A stretch of DNA of 64,000 nt from NCBI RefSeq assembly GCF_964340395.1, contig NC_135570.1:3792822-3856821 (forward strand). The letters are read 5' to 3'. The notes under the pieces were generated by a model. That model was not told where the DNA came from and did no database searches. It was given only the letters and a program-made list of their open reading frames with translations. Position 1 is the stretch's first letter. The number at the start of each line of letters is the position of its first letter. Made by a program: the position numbers and the translations under genes. This stretch comes from Glandiceps talaboti (Eukaryota; Hemichordata; Enteropneusta; Spengelidae). This document shows positions 1 through 28,354 of this stretch, piece after piece.

Positions 1-24
1 GGTAAGGAACCCTGGCTGGTAAAA

Positions 25-506
25 TGCTCTGGGAACTCGGAGGGGGTAGGACCAACTCGGCCCATTGCCAACTCGTCCCATCGCCAACTCGGCCCACGTG
101 ATTGCCAACTCGGCCCATTAACATGCCAACTCGGCCCATTTACATGCCAACTCGGCCCACGCACGTCATGACGAAAATGTTTGTGTCATTTAAAGCCAAG
201 GTCTTGAGTCGATGACGTGATAATATCAAATACTAGTAATATTCATATAATCAGAGAAAAAATCGTTTGCTCCAAGCACCGACATCGGTATACTACTACT
301 ACTTGTAAAGACACTATGGATTGACATACTAGTACATATACAATGTAGATCGCATGAATTTACTGACGGACTAAATATCTATAGTCAAGTTGGCAGAGAG
401 TGGGCCGAGTTGGCAGAGAGTGGGCCGAGTTGGTGGGCTGAGTTGGCAGACGGTGGGCCGAGTTGGAAATGGGCCGAGTTGGACGTGCACCTGCTCTGGG
501 AACTCG
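25..506. mobile_element. Inverted-array element with 15-bp flanking direct repeats
   Basis: A short word, CCAACTCGGCCCA, is repeated about six times at 51-162 and occurs again in reverse complement (TGGGCCGAGTTGG) about six times at 390-483, so two tandem arrays face each other across about 230 bp of unrelated AT-rich DNA. The whole is bracketed by the 15-bp direct repeat TGCTCTGGGAACTCG at 25-39 and 492-506, which looks like a target-site duplication. No coding capacity is seen. This fits a non-autonomous DNA transposon whose terminal inverted repeats are arrays. The superfamily is unknown, and a 15-bp target duplication would be unusual. Confidence 0.55.
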
Positions 507-710
507 AAGTACATGTAGAATTTACTTACGCACCATCCTTAACAAAACACTGCTGATGATTTACTAAATATGTGACATTAAATCATTTAGATCACATTTA
601 GAATGTACTAGAAAACCTGAGTTATGGTACAACAACTTCCTGACTTTGGAAAGACAAAATATGGTGAGGACTAGTATAGCTTGTTTACTGTATTGCACAT
701 GTACAGTTTT

Positions 711-1075
711 GATGATGGAGTCATGACGGTTGAATGGTTAGCCAAACCGGCTTGGAATTTGCAGGTTGCAGGTTGTGTAGTCATGATGGTTGATTGGTTA
801 GGGTGGCTGGCTTGGAATCTGCAGGTTGCAGGTTGTGTAGTCATGATGGTTGATTGGTTAGGGTGGCTGGCTTGGAATCTGCAGGTTGCAGGTTGTGTAG
901 TCATGATGGTTGATTGGTTAGGGTGGCTGGCTTGGAATCTGCAGGTTGCAGGTTGTGTAGTCATGATGGTTGATTGGTTAGGGTGGCTGGCTTGGAATCT
1001 GCAGGTTGCAGGTTGTGTAGTCATGATGGTTGATTGGTTAGGGTGGCTGGCTTGGAATCTGCAGGTTGCAGGTTT
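711..1075. repeat. 60-bp minisatellite, about 6 copies
   Basis: Unit of exactly 60 bp beginning TCATGATGGTTGATTGG. The four units at 781-1020 are identical, and the units at 721-780 and 1021-1075 are diverged or partial. Because 60 is a multiple of three, both strands carry open frames (about 150 codons each); these are artefacts of the repeat and not genes. Confidence 0.95.
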
Positions 1076-4000
1076 GGGCCCCTTCTCACGATTCTCAGCC
1101 ATTTGTTCATTGGGTAAGATTTGAACCACAATTGTGCCTCAGTCTACCCAGCTGTGAAATTTGGGACCTGGTAGGATAGAGGTTGCAATGTGAATGCTTT
1201 AATCCTATGTGCTTATAAAAGGCTGCAATGGATTGTATTCTCGCCAGGGAGTTGAGGAAGTATAAAGGGCTGTTGTGCCACTATAGATCCATGAGGGGTA
1301 ATAATTGTAAAAGCACTTTTGAGTACAGAGTGGGAAAACGCAATATAAAAACTGATATTTTTATTAGTATTAGTTTTTGTCACTTGTGTCTTCTGTTGAC
1401 AACACCAAATTGTATCACAACCGTGGTGTATTCATGTAGTATGTGAAGTTAATGGAAATAACGTGGGCTGGGAATGTATACAATTGAAAGTACACTTCTG
1501 GCTATTAAAGTAATTCTGTTAGCTTTAGACGTGTACAATAAGATTCCAATTAAATTGTGTGCATGTAGGTGTTTACATTTGTAGCTAATCCTATTATTTT
1601 GTGCAATGTGATTAAAATATGATGAAGAAAAAACATAATTTATAGATGATGAGGACTATACATGTATTATCTATAATAAAGTTCAGAATCACTTCAGACT
1701 GAACTAGCATTGGGCTACTGGAAGGGTTAAAGGCAAGACAGGGTATTTAAGACCCCCTAACTTCGTGGGGGTTATTGTCAAACTTGAATGCATACAGCAG
1801 TGTTCTCCTCATGATAGATTACAAGGATGATGTCTAATTTGCATAATTTGCATATGAATAACATGGTAATTTGCATATTGGTTTGCATAGTGATTAGCAT
1901 ATGATATGCATGTCTTCAACACTGGAACAAACTCTCACATGTTTATTTTAACACATACACACATGTACATTGAGGATTAGCCATTTCTCTTCATGTGAAA
2001 GTATTATTGTGATTTTGTCATTCAAAGCATAGACCCTACACATGTAGGGTCTTTGTTCAAAGATTACTAAAGCTCAAGGATGGTAGAACACTTTTGAAAC
2101 ATGGCAGATACCAAGCATGGTGGCCTAGATGGCAAGGACGGTTTTTGCACCTTGCTTTCTCTATAGTGGGGAGAACACTGTACAGTGAACAATGCAGGGA
2201 TTCCTCTATGAAAATCCATTACAACAATGAGCAACTGGTGATTTTGGTAATATCATAAGCTAGGCAAAGCCCATAAGCTCGCGCAGGGTAGATTCATTTG
2301 TGACCGGCTGCCTGGGCTGGGGTTCATACACTTGATTTGGGTCATTTTCTAGGGGTGTTGACCATCAAAATTATTTTATCGAATTACATCTAATTCTCTG
2401 ACATGGACGAGAAGTAATTAACAACAGCTCTCACAATATGTCACAAAACATTTTAAAGACAGTCAACACTCTATGCAGTTGTTCGTTTAAAAAAAACATC
2501 ATAATCATTAGATTAACATTGTTCATTTTTAATCAGCCAACTTATCATAGACCCTCCACCAACGTTGGTCTTTGGACAAATGTTTTGTTAACATGTTGCC
2601 GAACATTGCAATTTCTCAATTCAACTTGATGATTTAGAAATGTTACTGTACCAACAAACATAGGAAAGTAGTTATTATTTGTTGAACATGTAAAAAACAA
2701 ATTCAATTATCGGCAATATAGATGTGAAAACCGCATTTCCGCAACCTGGAAATTAAACTGCGCAATGTCATCAGTGGTCCGTATCGCGTACCATGTGTCA
2801 AACTTTCAAATAGTGTAGCAATTTCTAGGACTACAGTGATGCCTTGATACTCGTTCCATTGTTACGATAATCTGATTATCATACCAACATTCCTACTGTT
2901 ACAATATTGCAATGCATGACAATGTTATGTCGCCTATATGATGACCAGAGTACAGTAGCGCATGCCACTGTGACGCAATGTATCCCTGGGAGAACCACCA
3001 GTTTTTTATCACATAGTATACATATATATGACGCGCATGCGTACTAGTCATTGAGCCGCTATGCAAGATAATAAATTTGGTATGTGCAGATGTGTGGTGT
3101 TACAGAAAGTTGATATTTATACATGGTCTATACAATTTTGGACAAAACATGATCTGAGTAGGGCTTGTGTGTTATTTGTACGATTCATTAGTCTTAATTC
3201 ATTACTCTTTTTTTGACCAGAAGAAATTGTACATCTGACAGAAAACTAGTCATTTTCTCTTGAAGTACATGTAGAATGTCTTGATGGTTGTCAATGCAGT
3301 ACATAATGTCATTTTATGGAGAAGATGCAACAAGATAACACTTTTACTACTTGTAGCTAACAAATGAATAATTCACAAGCTATGAAATCTATACCCTTTA
3401 GGCAGGGGACACTTTCTCACCAGTCAGTCTGTTAATAATGGATCAATTCTATGCATAACTGATTTAATTTGATGGTGTCTCCTCAAACTGATAGCAGTGT
3501 GTCACAATATTTGGTGTTGCTGACTGTCATGTCCATACAGGGATAATTTCTGAAATATGTTCTTCCATCAAATGTACAACTCGCACCATGTTCCCCACGA
3601 CTGCTTTGTAATACTCCTAAAAGTATGAAGTATAGAGCCAGGGATTATTATGCAAGAAAATTCCAATTACATTACTAAACTGACATAAATTTCATTTTCG
3701 TAATTGAAAGTGAAGTCTGCCTACTTCATTAATGTCACAGAGTTGAAATTTAAAGAAATGTGTGAAGACATCAGGTTGATACTTGGCTTAAAACTACACA
3801 GGTGTTACTTTTAATAATAGCACAGTTGAAATTGTAAATGTCATACTTTTTCTTTTTATTAGCTAGAGGTATCAATTAATTCTCATAAATATCGTCCCTA
3901 TTGTGCAGACCCTTTCATTAGTATAGAAGCAAGGTCAGTGTACAAGATAAATTAGACATGCTTACAACATAGATACAAATGTACCTGGTGGGTGTACTTC

Positions 4001-4116
4001 TTGTGAAGCCAATTGAATATGACAGTGAAAAGTCATACAAGTACACAATGTAACTACAACTTAAAATATTGTTTCCTTTCTCTGGAATCATATCCTGTGT
4101 AGTTGTTTCAAACCAT
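1076..4116. other. No gene seen; AT-rich DNA
   Basis: No open frame with recognisable similarity or consistent codon use, and no tRNA. The only internal features noticed are the octamer cluster at 1837-1888 and scattered ACATGTA words. The open frames at 1228-1446 and 2438-2629 are short, of biased composition and unsupported. Confidence 0.5.
1837..1888. promoter_or_regulatory. Cluster of octamer (ATTTGCAT) motifs
   Basis: Three perfect ATTTGCAT octamers (1837-1844, 1846-1853, 1869-1876) and one TTTGCAT (1882-1888) lie within 52 bp, all in the same orientation, followed by ATGATATGCAT. Octamers are the classic POU/Oct factor site. There is no gene close by to assign it to, so a regulatory role is inference; a degenerate short tandem repeat is the alternative. 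Confidence 0.35.
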
Positions 4117-4172
4117 AGACCCTCCACCAATATGTCGGTGGAGGGTGGAGGGTGGAGGGTGGAGGGTCTGTG
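4117..4172. repeat. GGTGGAG short tandem repeat with inverted partner
   Basis: AGACCCTCCACC at 4118-4129 is followed by four tandem copies of GGTGGAGG at 4138-4168 ending in GGGTCT, making a small hairpin-capable GC-rich island in AT-rich DNA. Confidence 0.6.
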
Positions 4173-4505
4173 TTCGAACTCAGAGCATAAATGATACCTA
4201 GTATATTTTGGTTGAATCACTCAGCCTTGTTCAGCTGTTATAATTGTATACAGTTCAGTGATATGGTCTTGTCATATGACTTAAGGAGGGTGTTGTACAG
4301 ATACCTGTATTTCCATCCCATCATCCCTGCTATACTAGTAAGTCAAAGTGACAGGTGTTGCTGTTTGATCTCAATGGCTTCTTTCACTGCACATTTGATG
4401 CAGTGAGCCACACATACAATAATCTTGGTGTTTCAGGGTTGATGGTGGCTGCATCGTGTCCAGTGTAGGTATTATGGTGACCCCATGTGTTCAGAATGTT
4501 AGTAA

Positions 4506-4675
4506 CAGTGTGCCCTCTAACTAAACCATTTTGACATGCCACTGATGAACACAGTTTCCAGTGACGCACCAAAATTTTCCCCATCTCTTACTATGTGGTG
4601 ACTCACAAGAAATCCCAGTTTTTATCATTTTGACTCACAACAACAAAATTTGGCTATCATTAGAGGAGAACACTG
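4506..4675. mobile_element. hAT-like MITE, copy A (170 bp)
   Basis: Starts CAGTGTGCCCTCTAA and ends TTAGAGGAGAACACTG, giving imperfect terminal inverted repeats of about 15 bp. It is flanked by near-identical 8-bp direct repeats, GTTAGTAA (4498-4505) and ATTAGTAA (4676-4683). The 8-bp target duplication and CAG..CTG termini are typical of the hAT superfamily. No coding capacity. Related copies lie at 22894-23559 and 24955-25168. This is the simplest copy and probably close to the ancestral structure. Confidence 0.85.
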
Positions 4676-4698
4676 ATTAGTAACGTTCCAAAATCATG

Positions 4699-4716
4699 GG
4701 GGGGGGGGGGGGGGGT
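4699..4716. repeat. Poly(G) run
   Basis: An uninterrupted run of about 17-18 G. The exact length is likely to be unreliable in sequencing. Confidence 0.9.
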
Positions 4717-6535
4717 TATCAAATGATCTCACGTGTTTGTGCCTACTATAACTCATAATCATGACATACATGTACATAGCCCTGCTGAACAAGGTTTTTC
4801 ATCTTGGAGAAGGTGCAAATTTGTTGTAGTTTTTTTTTTTATTCTTTATTTAGGGAAACTAAATGTTTACAAAAACTAAAGGCAGACCTTGATACTAAGT
4901 ACATGTACATACTTGATGTACAGCTAATACATTTCATTTTATACATGTAGTTATTGCCACCACAATGTTTACATGATGTTATGTTTTCAAATACTGACCA
5001 GCTGGAAAACTCAGGTTTTGAACACCTTGAAACTACATGTAGGGAGGGTATAACATCACAATCCTGAGATCCTGTGTAATAAGATGACATATTTTAATTC
5101 AGCTCAACACACCTGTCTAGCTCAACTTCAAAGTCCCCAAATGTTCATTCATTCAATTTGATTTTGAAAAACTTGCGTAAATATTGATTTAAAGTCACCT
5201 AGTTAAATAAATGAAATGCATACAAATATGTTTCGGTGAAGTTCTCCTGGAATACATTTTTTCACCTGGTATTAAAAGTTAACTTTTTTTGTGAATTGGC
5301 CTGATTACCATTTACACAGCTGAGCTCTTCAAATGAGAGCTTCCCGTAATCTATTTTCTGATATCAGGTTTGATATTAAATTAAATGTCAAACATAACCA
5401 CCTCCCTGGGGAAAAATACCGTACATGTATAACAAATATAATAATCTCTTGACGTAGATATTTTACTAAACATCATATTTTTGGCTTTCACACGGTGTAA
5501 TTGGTTGCCATGGTGACAGGCAAATTTTCATATTCAGGGTTTGGTAGAAAGGCTCTCACAGCAGTGCCAGTAGAATTGAATACAATTTTGTGATTCATAC
5601 GCTTAGAAGGATAATACGTAAATATTGCATGTCTTACATTTGTAAATTGTATCTCGTTTCTTGATATTGTTGGCCAGTATCTGAATGATTGCGAGTGGGC
5701 TTTTGTGGAATTTGGTCTGTGTGTTGTATTGATGAATGGTATCATTGGTTGTTATGTAAGTTCAGAAAGGTATGATGGCACTTTGTTCCATCTAATTACT
5801 AACCCTCATGTCAGCCATACCTCGAGAGCACAGACAACCAATGCCAACATGGTGGACAACAACAGTCATGTGATATTGTCATTTAGTCATGAGGGTAAAA
5901 ACAAGTGAACTGGGCCCAAAATCCACAACAATACATTTAGATTTACCTAGCCTGTCTACTCACCGACATCACTGTGTATGTGAATCTTGTTTCTCATTCA
6001 TTGATCTGTGACTGTCTTAGCAGCAATCCAGTGTTGCTTCATGGGAGTCAATAGACATACATGTACATATGTATTAGATGAGCAATACATATACATGACA
6101 TCTAAGTGCAAATCGTTGCTTTGTATGGTATATTGCTACATTGTATCAGCTGATGTGTGTAGAGGATGAATACATATATCATTCTGTACTTGTGTACCCA
6201 AAATACATGTACCAACAAGTCATTTCTTAATTTATTCCTGGATTTTATTTCTCACCTGCATGTGATTGGAAATTTATTTTGTTATTGTGCAGTCAACAAA
6301 CAGTTCACTCTTCAAAACCATGGAAAATAAACACTCTATGCTATGACAATACATAGGTAGGCTTTGGAAGAAAACGCCTTTGTAAGATGAGTAATTAATT
6401 TATTCTATGTTGAACATACATTGTACTTGGGTGATTATAAACCATTAGTCTTTATTCAGCTATGTACATTTAAGGCCCATGGTGTATAGTACTGAATGAA
6501 CGTGATGATGTACCAGCTGATAAGCACATATTTTA
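4717..6535. other. No gene seen
   Basis: AT-rich, with short frames only (for example 5488-5745 minus, 5705-5908 plus) that show no recognisable domain and no splice logic. A T-rich run at 4831-4841 next to CTTTATT may be the A-rich tail of a minus-strand retroelement, but I cannot define one. Confidence 0.4.
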
Positions 6536-6539
6536 TATT

Positions 6540-6815
6540 TATACACCCTAAACTTGTACAATTATTTACTGTTTCCAGGGGTCAGACGTGATTAGTATCG
6601 CTATTTTCTAACTCCTGTTATCGGATCTAATTGTTTCCTTTTTAATTATGTATTTACATTTATGATGTCATTTTTCTCTTCTCTTTTTGATCGGGTAATA
6701 AAAGATATCGTATTGTATCGTATCATATCATATTGTATCGTATCATATCGTATCATATCATATCGTATCGTATCGTATCGTATCGTATCGTATCATATCA
6801 TATAATATCATATCA
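6540..6815 (+). mobile_element. Probable 3' end of a non-LTR element with TATCR tail
   Basis: A stretch with a 3'-UTR-like look ends in GGGTAATAAAAGATATCG (polyadenylation-like AATAAA) and runs directly into a pentanucleotide tail of TATCG/TATCA at 6710-6815. Many invertebrate LINEs end in such a short tandem tail. No reverse transcriptase is present, so this would be a strongly 5'-truncated copy. A plain microsatellite is the alternative. Confidence 0.45.
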
Positions 6816-7379
6816 GCTGATTGGGCACCCTCATGAAACTTTTATAGTATTCATGTTTATGTACATGAATGAAGGGTTGCAAATGTACATTTGTAAATTT
6901 TAGCGAATCCCCAGCTCACACTTATCAAAAAGTAGTAACATATTGTTTTTTGCAGGAACAGAATTTTGAAGAGAATAGAGGGTTCTTGAAATCCTTTTGA
7001 AAAGCACTCTAATGTACATGTACCACCATAAAACAGATTGCTTTGTCTCACAACAACTATATTTGAAAATATGCCATCACTAGAATATCAGTTTATCGTC
7101 ACACTTTCCACTTGCAACATATAGAAGACATGTTGATGATATACATGTATTGAATTCAAATAAAAATATGGCACTAAAAGATTGAGTTGGAACCATACTG
7201 TAACTACATTAGGCTACATTCGATAAAGTTTTTACTTTAAAATCGAGTCTTAGTATCATGTCGTATCGAGAGAATCTCCATCCCTATCAGAAACATGAAC
7301 CGACAGTGTTGTTCATATGTTGAACACTTTGTGTATACATTGTATGTACATGAACACATGTGAGAATGCAATTGTAACT

Positions 7380-7875
7380 CTATATGCTGTGTGACTTTCA
7401 TAGTGGTCTATATGTGCTGTGTGTGACTTTCATAGTGGTCTATATGTGCTGTGTGTGACTTTCATAGTGGTCTATATGTGCTGTGTGTGACTTTCATAGT
7501 GGTCTATATGTGCTGTGTGTGACTTTCATAGTGGTCTATATGTGCTGTGTGACTTTCATAGTGGTATGTGTGTGCTGTGTGCAACTCTCAAGTTTCATCG
7601 TGGTCTGTGTGTGCTTTGAGTGACTTTCATAGTGGTATGTGTGCTGTGTGTGTGACTTTCATAGTGGTCTGTGTGCTGTGTGTGTGACTTTCATAGTGGT
7701 CTGTGTGCTGTGTGACTTTCATAGTGGTCTGTGTGCTGTGTGACTTTCATAGTGGTCTGTGTGTGCTGTGTGCATCTTTCATAGTGGTCTGTGTGTGCTG
7801 TGCATGACTTTCATAGTGGTCTGTGTGTGCTGTGTGTGACTTTCATAGTGGCATGTGTGACTTTCATAGTGGTCT
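7380..7875. repeat. Minisatellite around GTGACTTTCATAGTGGTCT
   Basis: About 15 tandem units of 28-34 bp, each with the core GACTTTCATAGTGGTCT plus a variable TGTGCTGTGTG linker. Units at 7395-7545 are nearly identical at 32 bp; later units vary by a few TG dinucleotides. Confidence 0.95.
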
Positions 7876-8292
7876 GACACATTTACTGACAAGGAAACAG
7901 TTGATGGATGTCAGGCTGTGTATTACATACTGCCGTGCATGGCTCTAATTACACCCACATCTCATAATGATTGTAATAACAATAATTATAAAATAACAAT
8001 GTTACAATTGTATTTACATCATTTTGTGCCACACTGTGCTCAAAACACTTGACAGTTTTTCCAAAAGCCTACTTGTGATCCCAGGGCATCCACCATTGCA
8101 AAACGTATATAAATCTAATGACTTACTATATTCTCTCATTATTCTTGGTGTTCCGTATGTTGTGGTTTTTGGTTTCTTGTACTTTATGTACTTTATTTTC
8201 AATAATGTCTCATTTTGTGGCTATTTCATGAGTTGTAACAATGAGATCAATTCTAACCATGCAATTTGTTTTGTCATGCTTAGGTTTCAACT

Positions 8293-24058
<15,766 letters not shown>

Positions 24059-24430
24059 AGCTGAGAATGAGGCAAACCCATCCAGAAAGTTTTGTGGTTT
24101 TCACATTTTTTACCCTTTCTTTCAAATGTGTTATTATTTTGTGTGGTTTTACAAATTGGGCCATACCAATATGCAATAGGGGGAAGTTTGTAACAGAAGG
24201 GGGTGGGGTTTGGATATGAATGCTGTATCTTGAAATACAAAATGTAGTGTACAAGTTGCCACACAATATAGATGTATGATTTCCTGAGATTTTCTAGCAA
24301 ATTTTTGGTAAATTCAGATACCCTCCCAAATTACCCTGTCTCACCTACAATACTAATAGGTGTGCACCAACTCAGCAATATTATGGGGTATCTGCATTCA
24401 GCAGATGAAATTTAAACATTGCGCATTGGA

Positions 24431-24436
24431 AATAAA
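24431..24436 (+). terminator. Possible erlin polyadenylation signal
   Basis: AATAAA 373 nt after the erlin stop codon. It is the first canonical hexamer seen downstream. The cleavage site cannot be seen. Confidence 0.4.
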
Positions 24437-24954
24437 GATGGCCGACATGATACGACCATCATAACTGAGTTGTACTTTTAGTGTAGATCTATTTATAGAT
24501 AGCATGAAATATGCTGAATGCGGTGTGAGTAGGTCAAAGGTTACTTCACCAGTTCACTGTTTAGTAAGAAGATAATTTACTCGGATGTGTTTGTGTCCTC
24601 ATAAAATTAGGATATTCGTATAAGTGAACATTTCATAATTGAAATTGAATGAAATCAAAAGTCTTATGTATCATTCCAACACCTTGCTGTAAAAATTTTC
24701 ATTATAAAATGAACTGAAATCTTCCTTACTTTCTTTTGTATCGAGTAGGAACTGTAACGTAAGTCTAGAAAAATGAAACTTTCAAGAGTGAAAGACAATC
24801 TTTCCATTTTCTTCACAATGTCATATGGCAAAATTTTAAAAAAAAGTAAGTTTCTGGTTACCCAAATGATCCTCAACTTGTTTGTACATTCAAAAATGTT
24901 AAACAGTGAGAATTTACTTATATTTTGATCATTTGTGTATATAATGCCTATACA

Positions 24955-25168
24955 CAGTGTGCCCTCTAAGCCAATTTGATGCACACAATTTCTAGTGGTG
25001 CACCAAAATTTGGCCAATTTGACGTGCCACTGATGCACACAATTTCTAGTGACACACCAAAATGTTGTGTTCCTCTATCTCTTACTATGCGGTGACTCAC
25101 AAGAAATTTCAATTTTTCTCATTTTGACTCACAACAACAAAATTTGGCTATCGTTGAGGGTACACTGC
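24955..25168. mobile_element. hAT-like MITE, copy C (214 bp)
   Basis: Starts CAGTGTGCCCTCTAAGCC and ends GAGGGTACACTG. Flanking 8-bp direct repeats are CCTATACA (24947-24954) and CCTGTACA (25169-25176), 7 of 8 identical. The internal segment with CACAATTTCTAGTG is partly duplicated, an early form of the expansion seen in copy B. Confidence 0.85.
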
Positions 25169-25176
25169 CTGTACAT

Positions 25177-26646
25177 TAGTTTTGTATACCACTCTAATGT
25201 CAGTGTACCAGGTTTCTGCCCAGCTGCTCACCAAATCCTAAAATGTGGGGAAAATTGCTAATTGGCATAAATTCTTCTAACAACAATAACAAATTTTCAC
25301 CGTTCTGCCCTATTTTCAAAAGGTATGTTTATCAGAAACAATTTTTTTTTAAATTTTGCCAAAGCAGGATATTGAAATGTAGAACAAATGAAATATATAG
25401 TTTGGGAAAAATTAGTCATTCTTATCAATGTATGGTAGGGTGTACCTCAGAAATAAACAAAATTTAACTTTGTTCAAGAAAATTTCACCCAATTCTGATT
25501 TCAAATCAAGAAAAAAATCAAGGGTAACCATTTAATTTTTTGAAATCTCAAACAAAATGATAGCTTTGTAGATTCCAATATGGTTTCCAAATATTATGTT
25601 TTTAAAGTCTTTGGGAAATTATCATTTTCTTGAAAACAGAATGATAAACTCCAAAAGGATCGGGTACAAGCTTTCATCTGGCAATGTTTGGAGAAATTTT
25701 TAAAAGTTGATTTTCAGGAAAACTTGTCACTGAGGGGCATTCCACCTTAGATTAGTTTAGATTAATTTTTTTATCTTTTGTGCAGGGATATGTTTTCAGC
25801 TTTTGTGAATGTATTTTCACTTTGTTGGTAAAATTACTGGCTTTGTCTTTTTTTGTAAAGTGAAGAAAAAATGGAAGTACGCTCATTAAATGAGTTGAAA
25901 CCCACCGTTTAAAGAAATTATTCACCAGAGTTGCTTGACAATCATTTAACTCTGGTCTCAGACCACTAAAAGGATATTCTTTTAGTGATCCAAGTCTTTG
26001 CTCATTACTTACATTCAAAAAGTTTATTCTAAATAGCACTCCTAGTGGCAGAACTCTGCAATCTCTTGTCTTTTTGATAACCTGATCTGACATATTGATT
26101 TTGAATGAGATTGATTTAGCTAGGCAAGAGTTTTAAAAAATAACTCATTGTTGTGACATCAGTATTGGTTAGGATCGATATCAAGTTTCTTTCTTTAAAA
26201 TAGTCTTCTCCTCTTGAGTTGCGTTCAGTGCCCAGTCTCTTGTCCAGTGCCAAGTCAGAAATACTCAGTGTAGTTTACATTTCATTGTAAAACCAATAAT
26301 CTGAAAATTGATTGGACAAAAAAAAATCAGATAAGTGAAAGTTTAAAATTTATTACGTGAGGACAAGGAGCACCATATTTTTTGTCATTAAAGACAGTCA
26401 TTTTTAGGTGTTGTTAGTTTAAGAATAATTTGTATTTATCATTGATGAATTTCCAAGGATTGCCACTAGGTGGCAGTCTGTCATTGGAACACAATCAAAT
26501 CAAAAACTCTGATCTTATTACAGAAATTTTGATTTCTCTGAGATGTTCTTAATCACTTCCATTCTAGAGAGGGCGCTATACAGAAAACCTCCATTTTGTC
26601 CACCAGATGTGCAACTTTCATGTATTGCTACTCTTGATTGCTTCCA
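25177..26646. other. No gene seen
   Basis: AT-rich intergenic DNA. The minus-strand frame at 25752-26093 (113 codons) has no recognisable domain and no neighbouring exons. Confidence 0.4.
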
Positions 26647-26650
26647 TTAA

Positions 26651-27071
26651 AGGGAAACATCAGTCCAGGAAATAGAGACATTTTCATAAAGTATGGGTTC
26701 TGGAGCATCATTTAATAGCATTACATCACCTACAATTACTTGTGATTTCAGAGAAACATCAAATTGATCTTGTGCCTTTATAGGGTATCTTTGCTATGGG
26801 ACATTGCATCATGGGAGATAGTAGAAATACAACATTCAATGATGAACATTGAATATTCATGAATAACATGCTATACACTTCATTGTAAACAGCTGTCATG
26901 AGTCCTCCCATGATGCAGTAGCCCATAGCAAAGACACCTTGTAACTTCACAAGATAAACCTGATATTTCTCTGAAATCGCAAATAGTTGTAGGCGATCTA
27001 AAATCCTGAAGTGACTCTCCAGAACCCATACTTTATGAAAATGTCTCTATTTCCTGGAGTGGTGTTCCCCT
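26651..27071. mobile_element. Foldback MITE family 2, full copy (421 bp), TTAA-flanked
   Basis: Long imperfect palindrome. The left half starts AGGGAAACATCAGTCCAGGA with CATAAAGTATGGGTTCTGGA, and the right half ends TCCTGGAGTGGTGTTCCCCT with TCCAGAACCCATACTTTATG. Deeper in, CTTTGCTATGGG faces CCCATAGCAAAG, and GCATCATGGGAG faces CTCCCATGATGC. TTAA flanks both ends (26647-26650, 27072-27075). No protein is encoded. Confidence 0.88.
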
Positions 27072-27577
27072 TTAAAGTGACATAGTCTATAACCATGATG
27101 CCTCATTTTTGGCTAAATTCTATATTGAAACAAATCAGCATCTATACTATACTTTGTATGATAACATTGCTTGAGTAGGCAAACATAGAGGTATACAGAA
27201 AATGATATACTGATGTTTCCATTTTGTTTTTTGGTAACCAAAAAATTATGTCATAATGTAGTTTTTTGTGTTCAATCTGAATATTGTATGAGAAAGCTTT
27301 CAGTCGCTAGATGTTAGTCAACATGTTTGGAATACCAGTAATATAAATATATTTCAGTATGAACCAAAAAGTGTAACCACCAAGAATCATTACATACTGT
27401 GTCCTTTTAACTGTTAAGTTACAGACGATGTACTTTTAAACAGAGATGTATTGATAGGAAATATGTCTCAGTTAAATCAGTTGCACTGCAACTTGACTAC
27501 TTAGCTGTATTTTCATTGAAGTATACCTTCTTATTTGTAGTTGTATGATACAGAACAAAGAAGAGACATCTTATCTT

Positions 27578-27953
27578 AGGCCTAACAAAAAAATTGTGTG
27601 GTTCTGATTATGCTCAATTTTAGAATAGGGTGGGGTAGGTAGATTTTTTTTTTTTTTTTTTTTTATTTTTTATATATTTTTTCATATGCGAGTGTCTAGT
27701 TCAGGTAGTTATGTTTTACATTGTTTATCATATGGTCTCAGTGTTATTGGCTTCTTCTCATCAGATTACAGCCATTACAGATTTATATTATTATTGTCTT
27801 TTGAAGTTGATGTCAGTTTTTGCATCCACTTTTCTTGTTAGACTTCACAATATATTATTTTTTTCTTGAATACGTAAAAAAAGTTTAGGGTCAGCAGTGC
27901 AAAACTAGGTGGGGTCAGGTAACTGGAACCAAACAATTTTTTTTTGAGGCCTT
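27578..27953. mobile_element. AGGC-terminal MITE family, copy 2
   Basis: Left end AGGCCTAACAAAAAAATTGT continuing GTGGTTCTGATTA. The right end, reversed, is AGGCCTCAAAAAAAAATTGT continuing TTGGTTCCAGTTA, giving terminal inverted repeats of about 33 bp. Flanks CTTA and CTTAG suggest a TTA or TA duplication. Homologous to 15735-16115. Confidence 0.75.
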
Positions 27954-28354
27954 AGTAATAATTTAGTATTCAAAACAATCTTGGGCTGCATCAATTAAAC
28001 ACTTTGTTTACCGTTCTTGAATTCCCCAAAATTTACCATGCAGGCAGGGAATAAACAAGCACAGAAAAACACCCACAATGCCAGAATGATATGTAAAATT
28101 CACTGTTGATTCACTTTCTGTCCATACCTTAATCTACTGCACAATGAAATATAAATGTCAAACTCCAAAAATTGATTGTCTTAAACAACTTTTTAGAAAT
28201 AGTGGAGATAGTTGAATTGTCCTTCCGTTTTACAATTGTATGAAATATGGCCTTGTACAGATATTTTGAACGAAATGAAATGTGTTTGTTTTTTCTAATC
28301 TATGGACAAGCCTACCTGCATGTAGACAGCAAAGAATTTAATTGATTGCACCTT

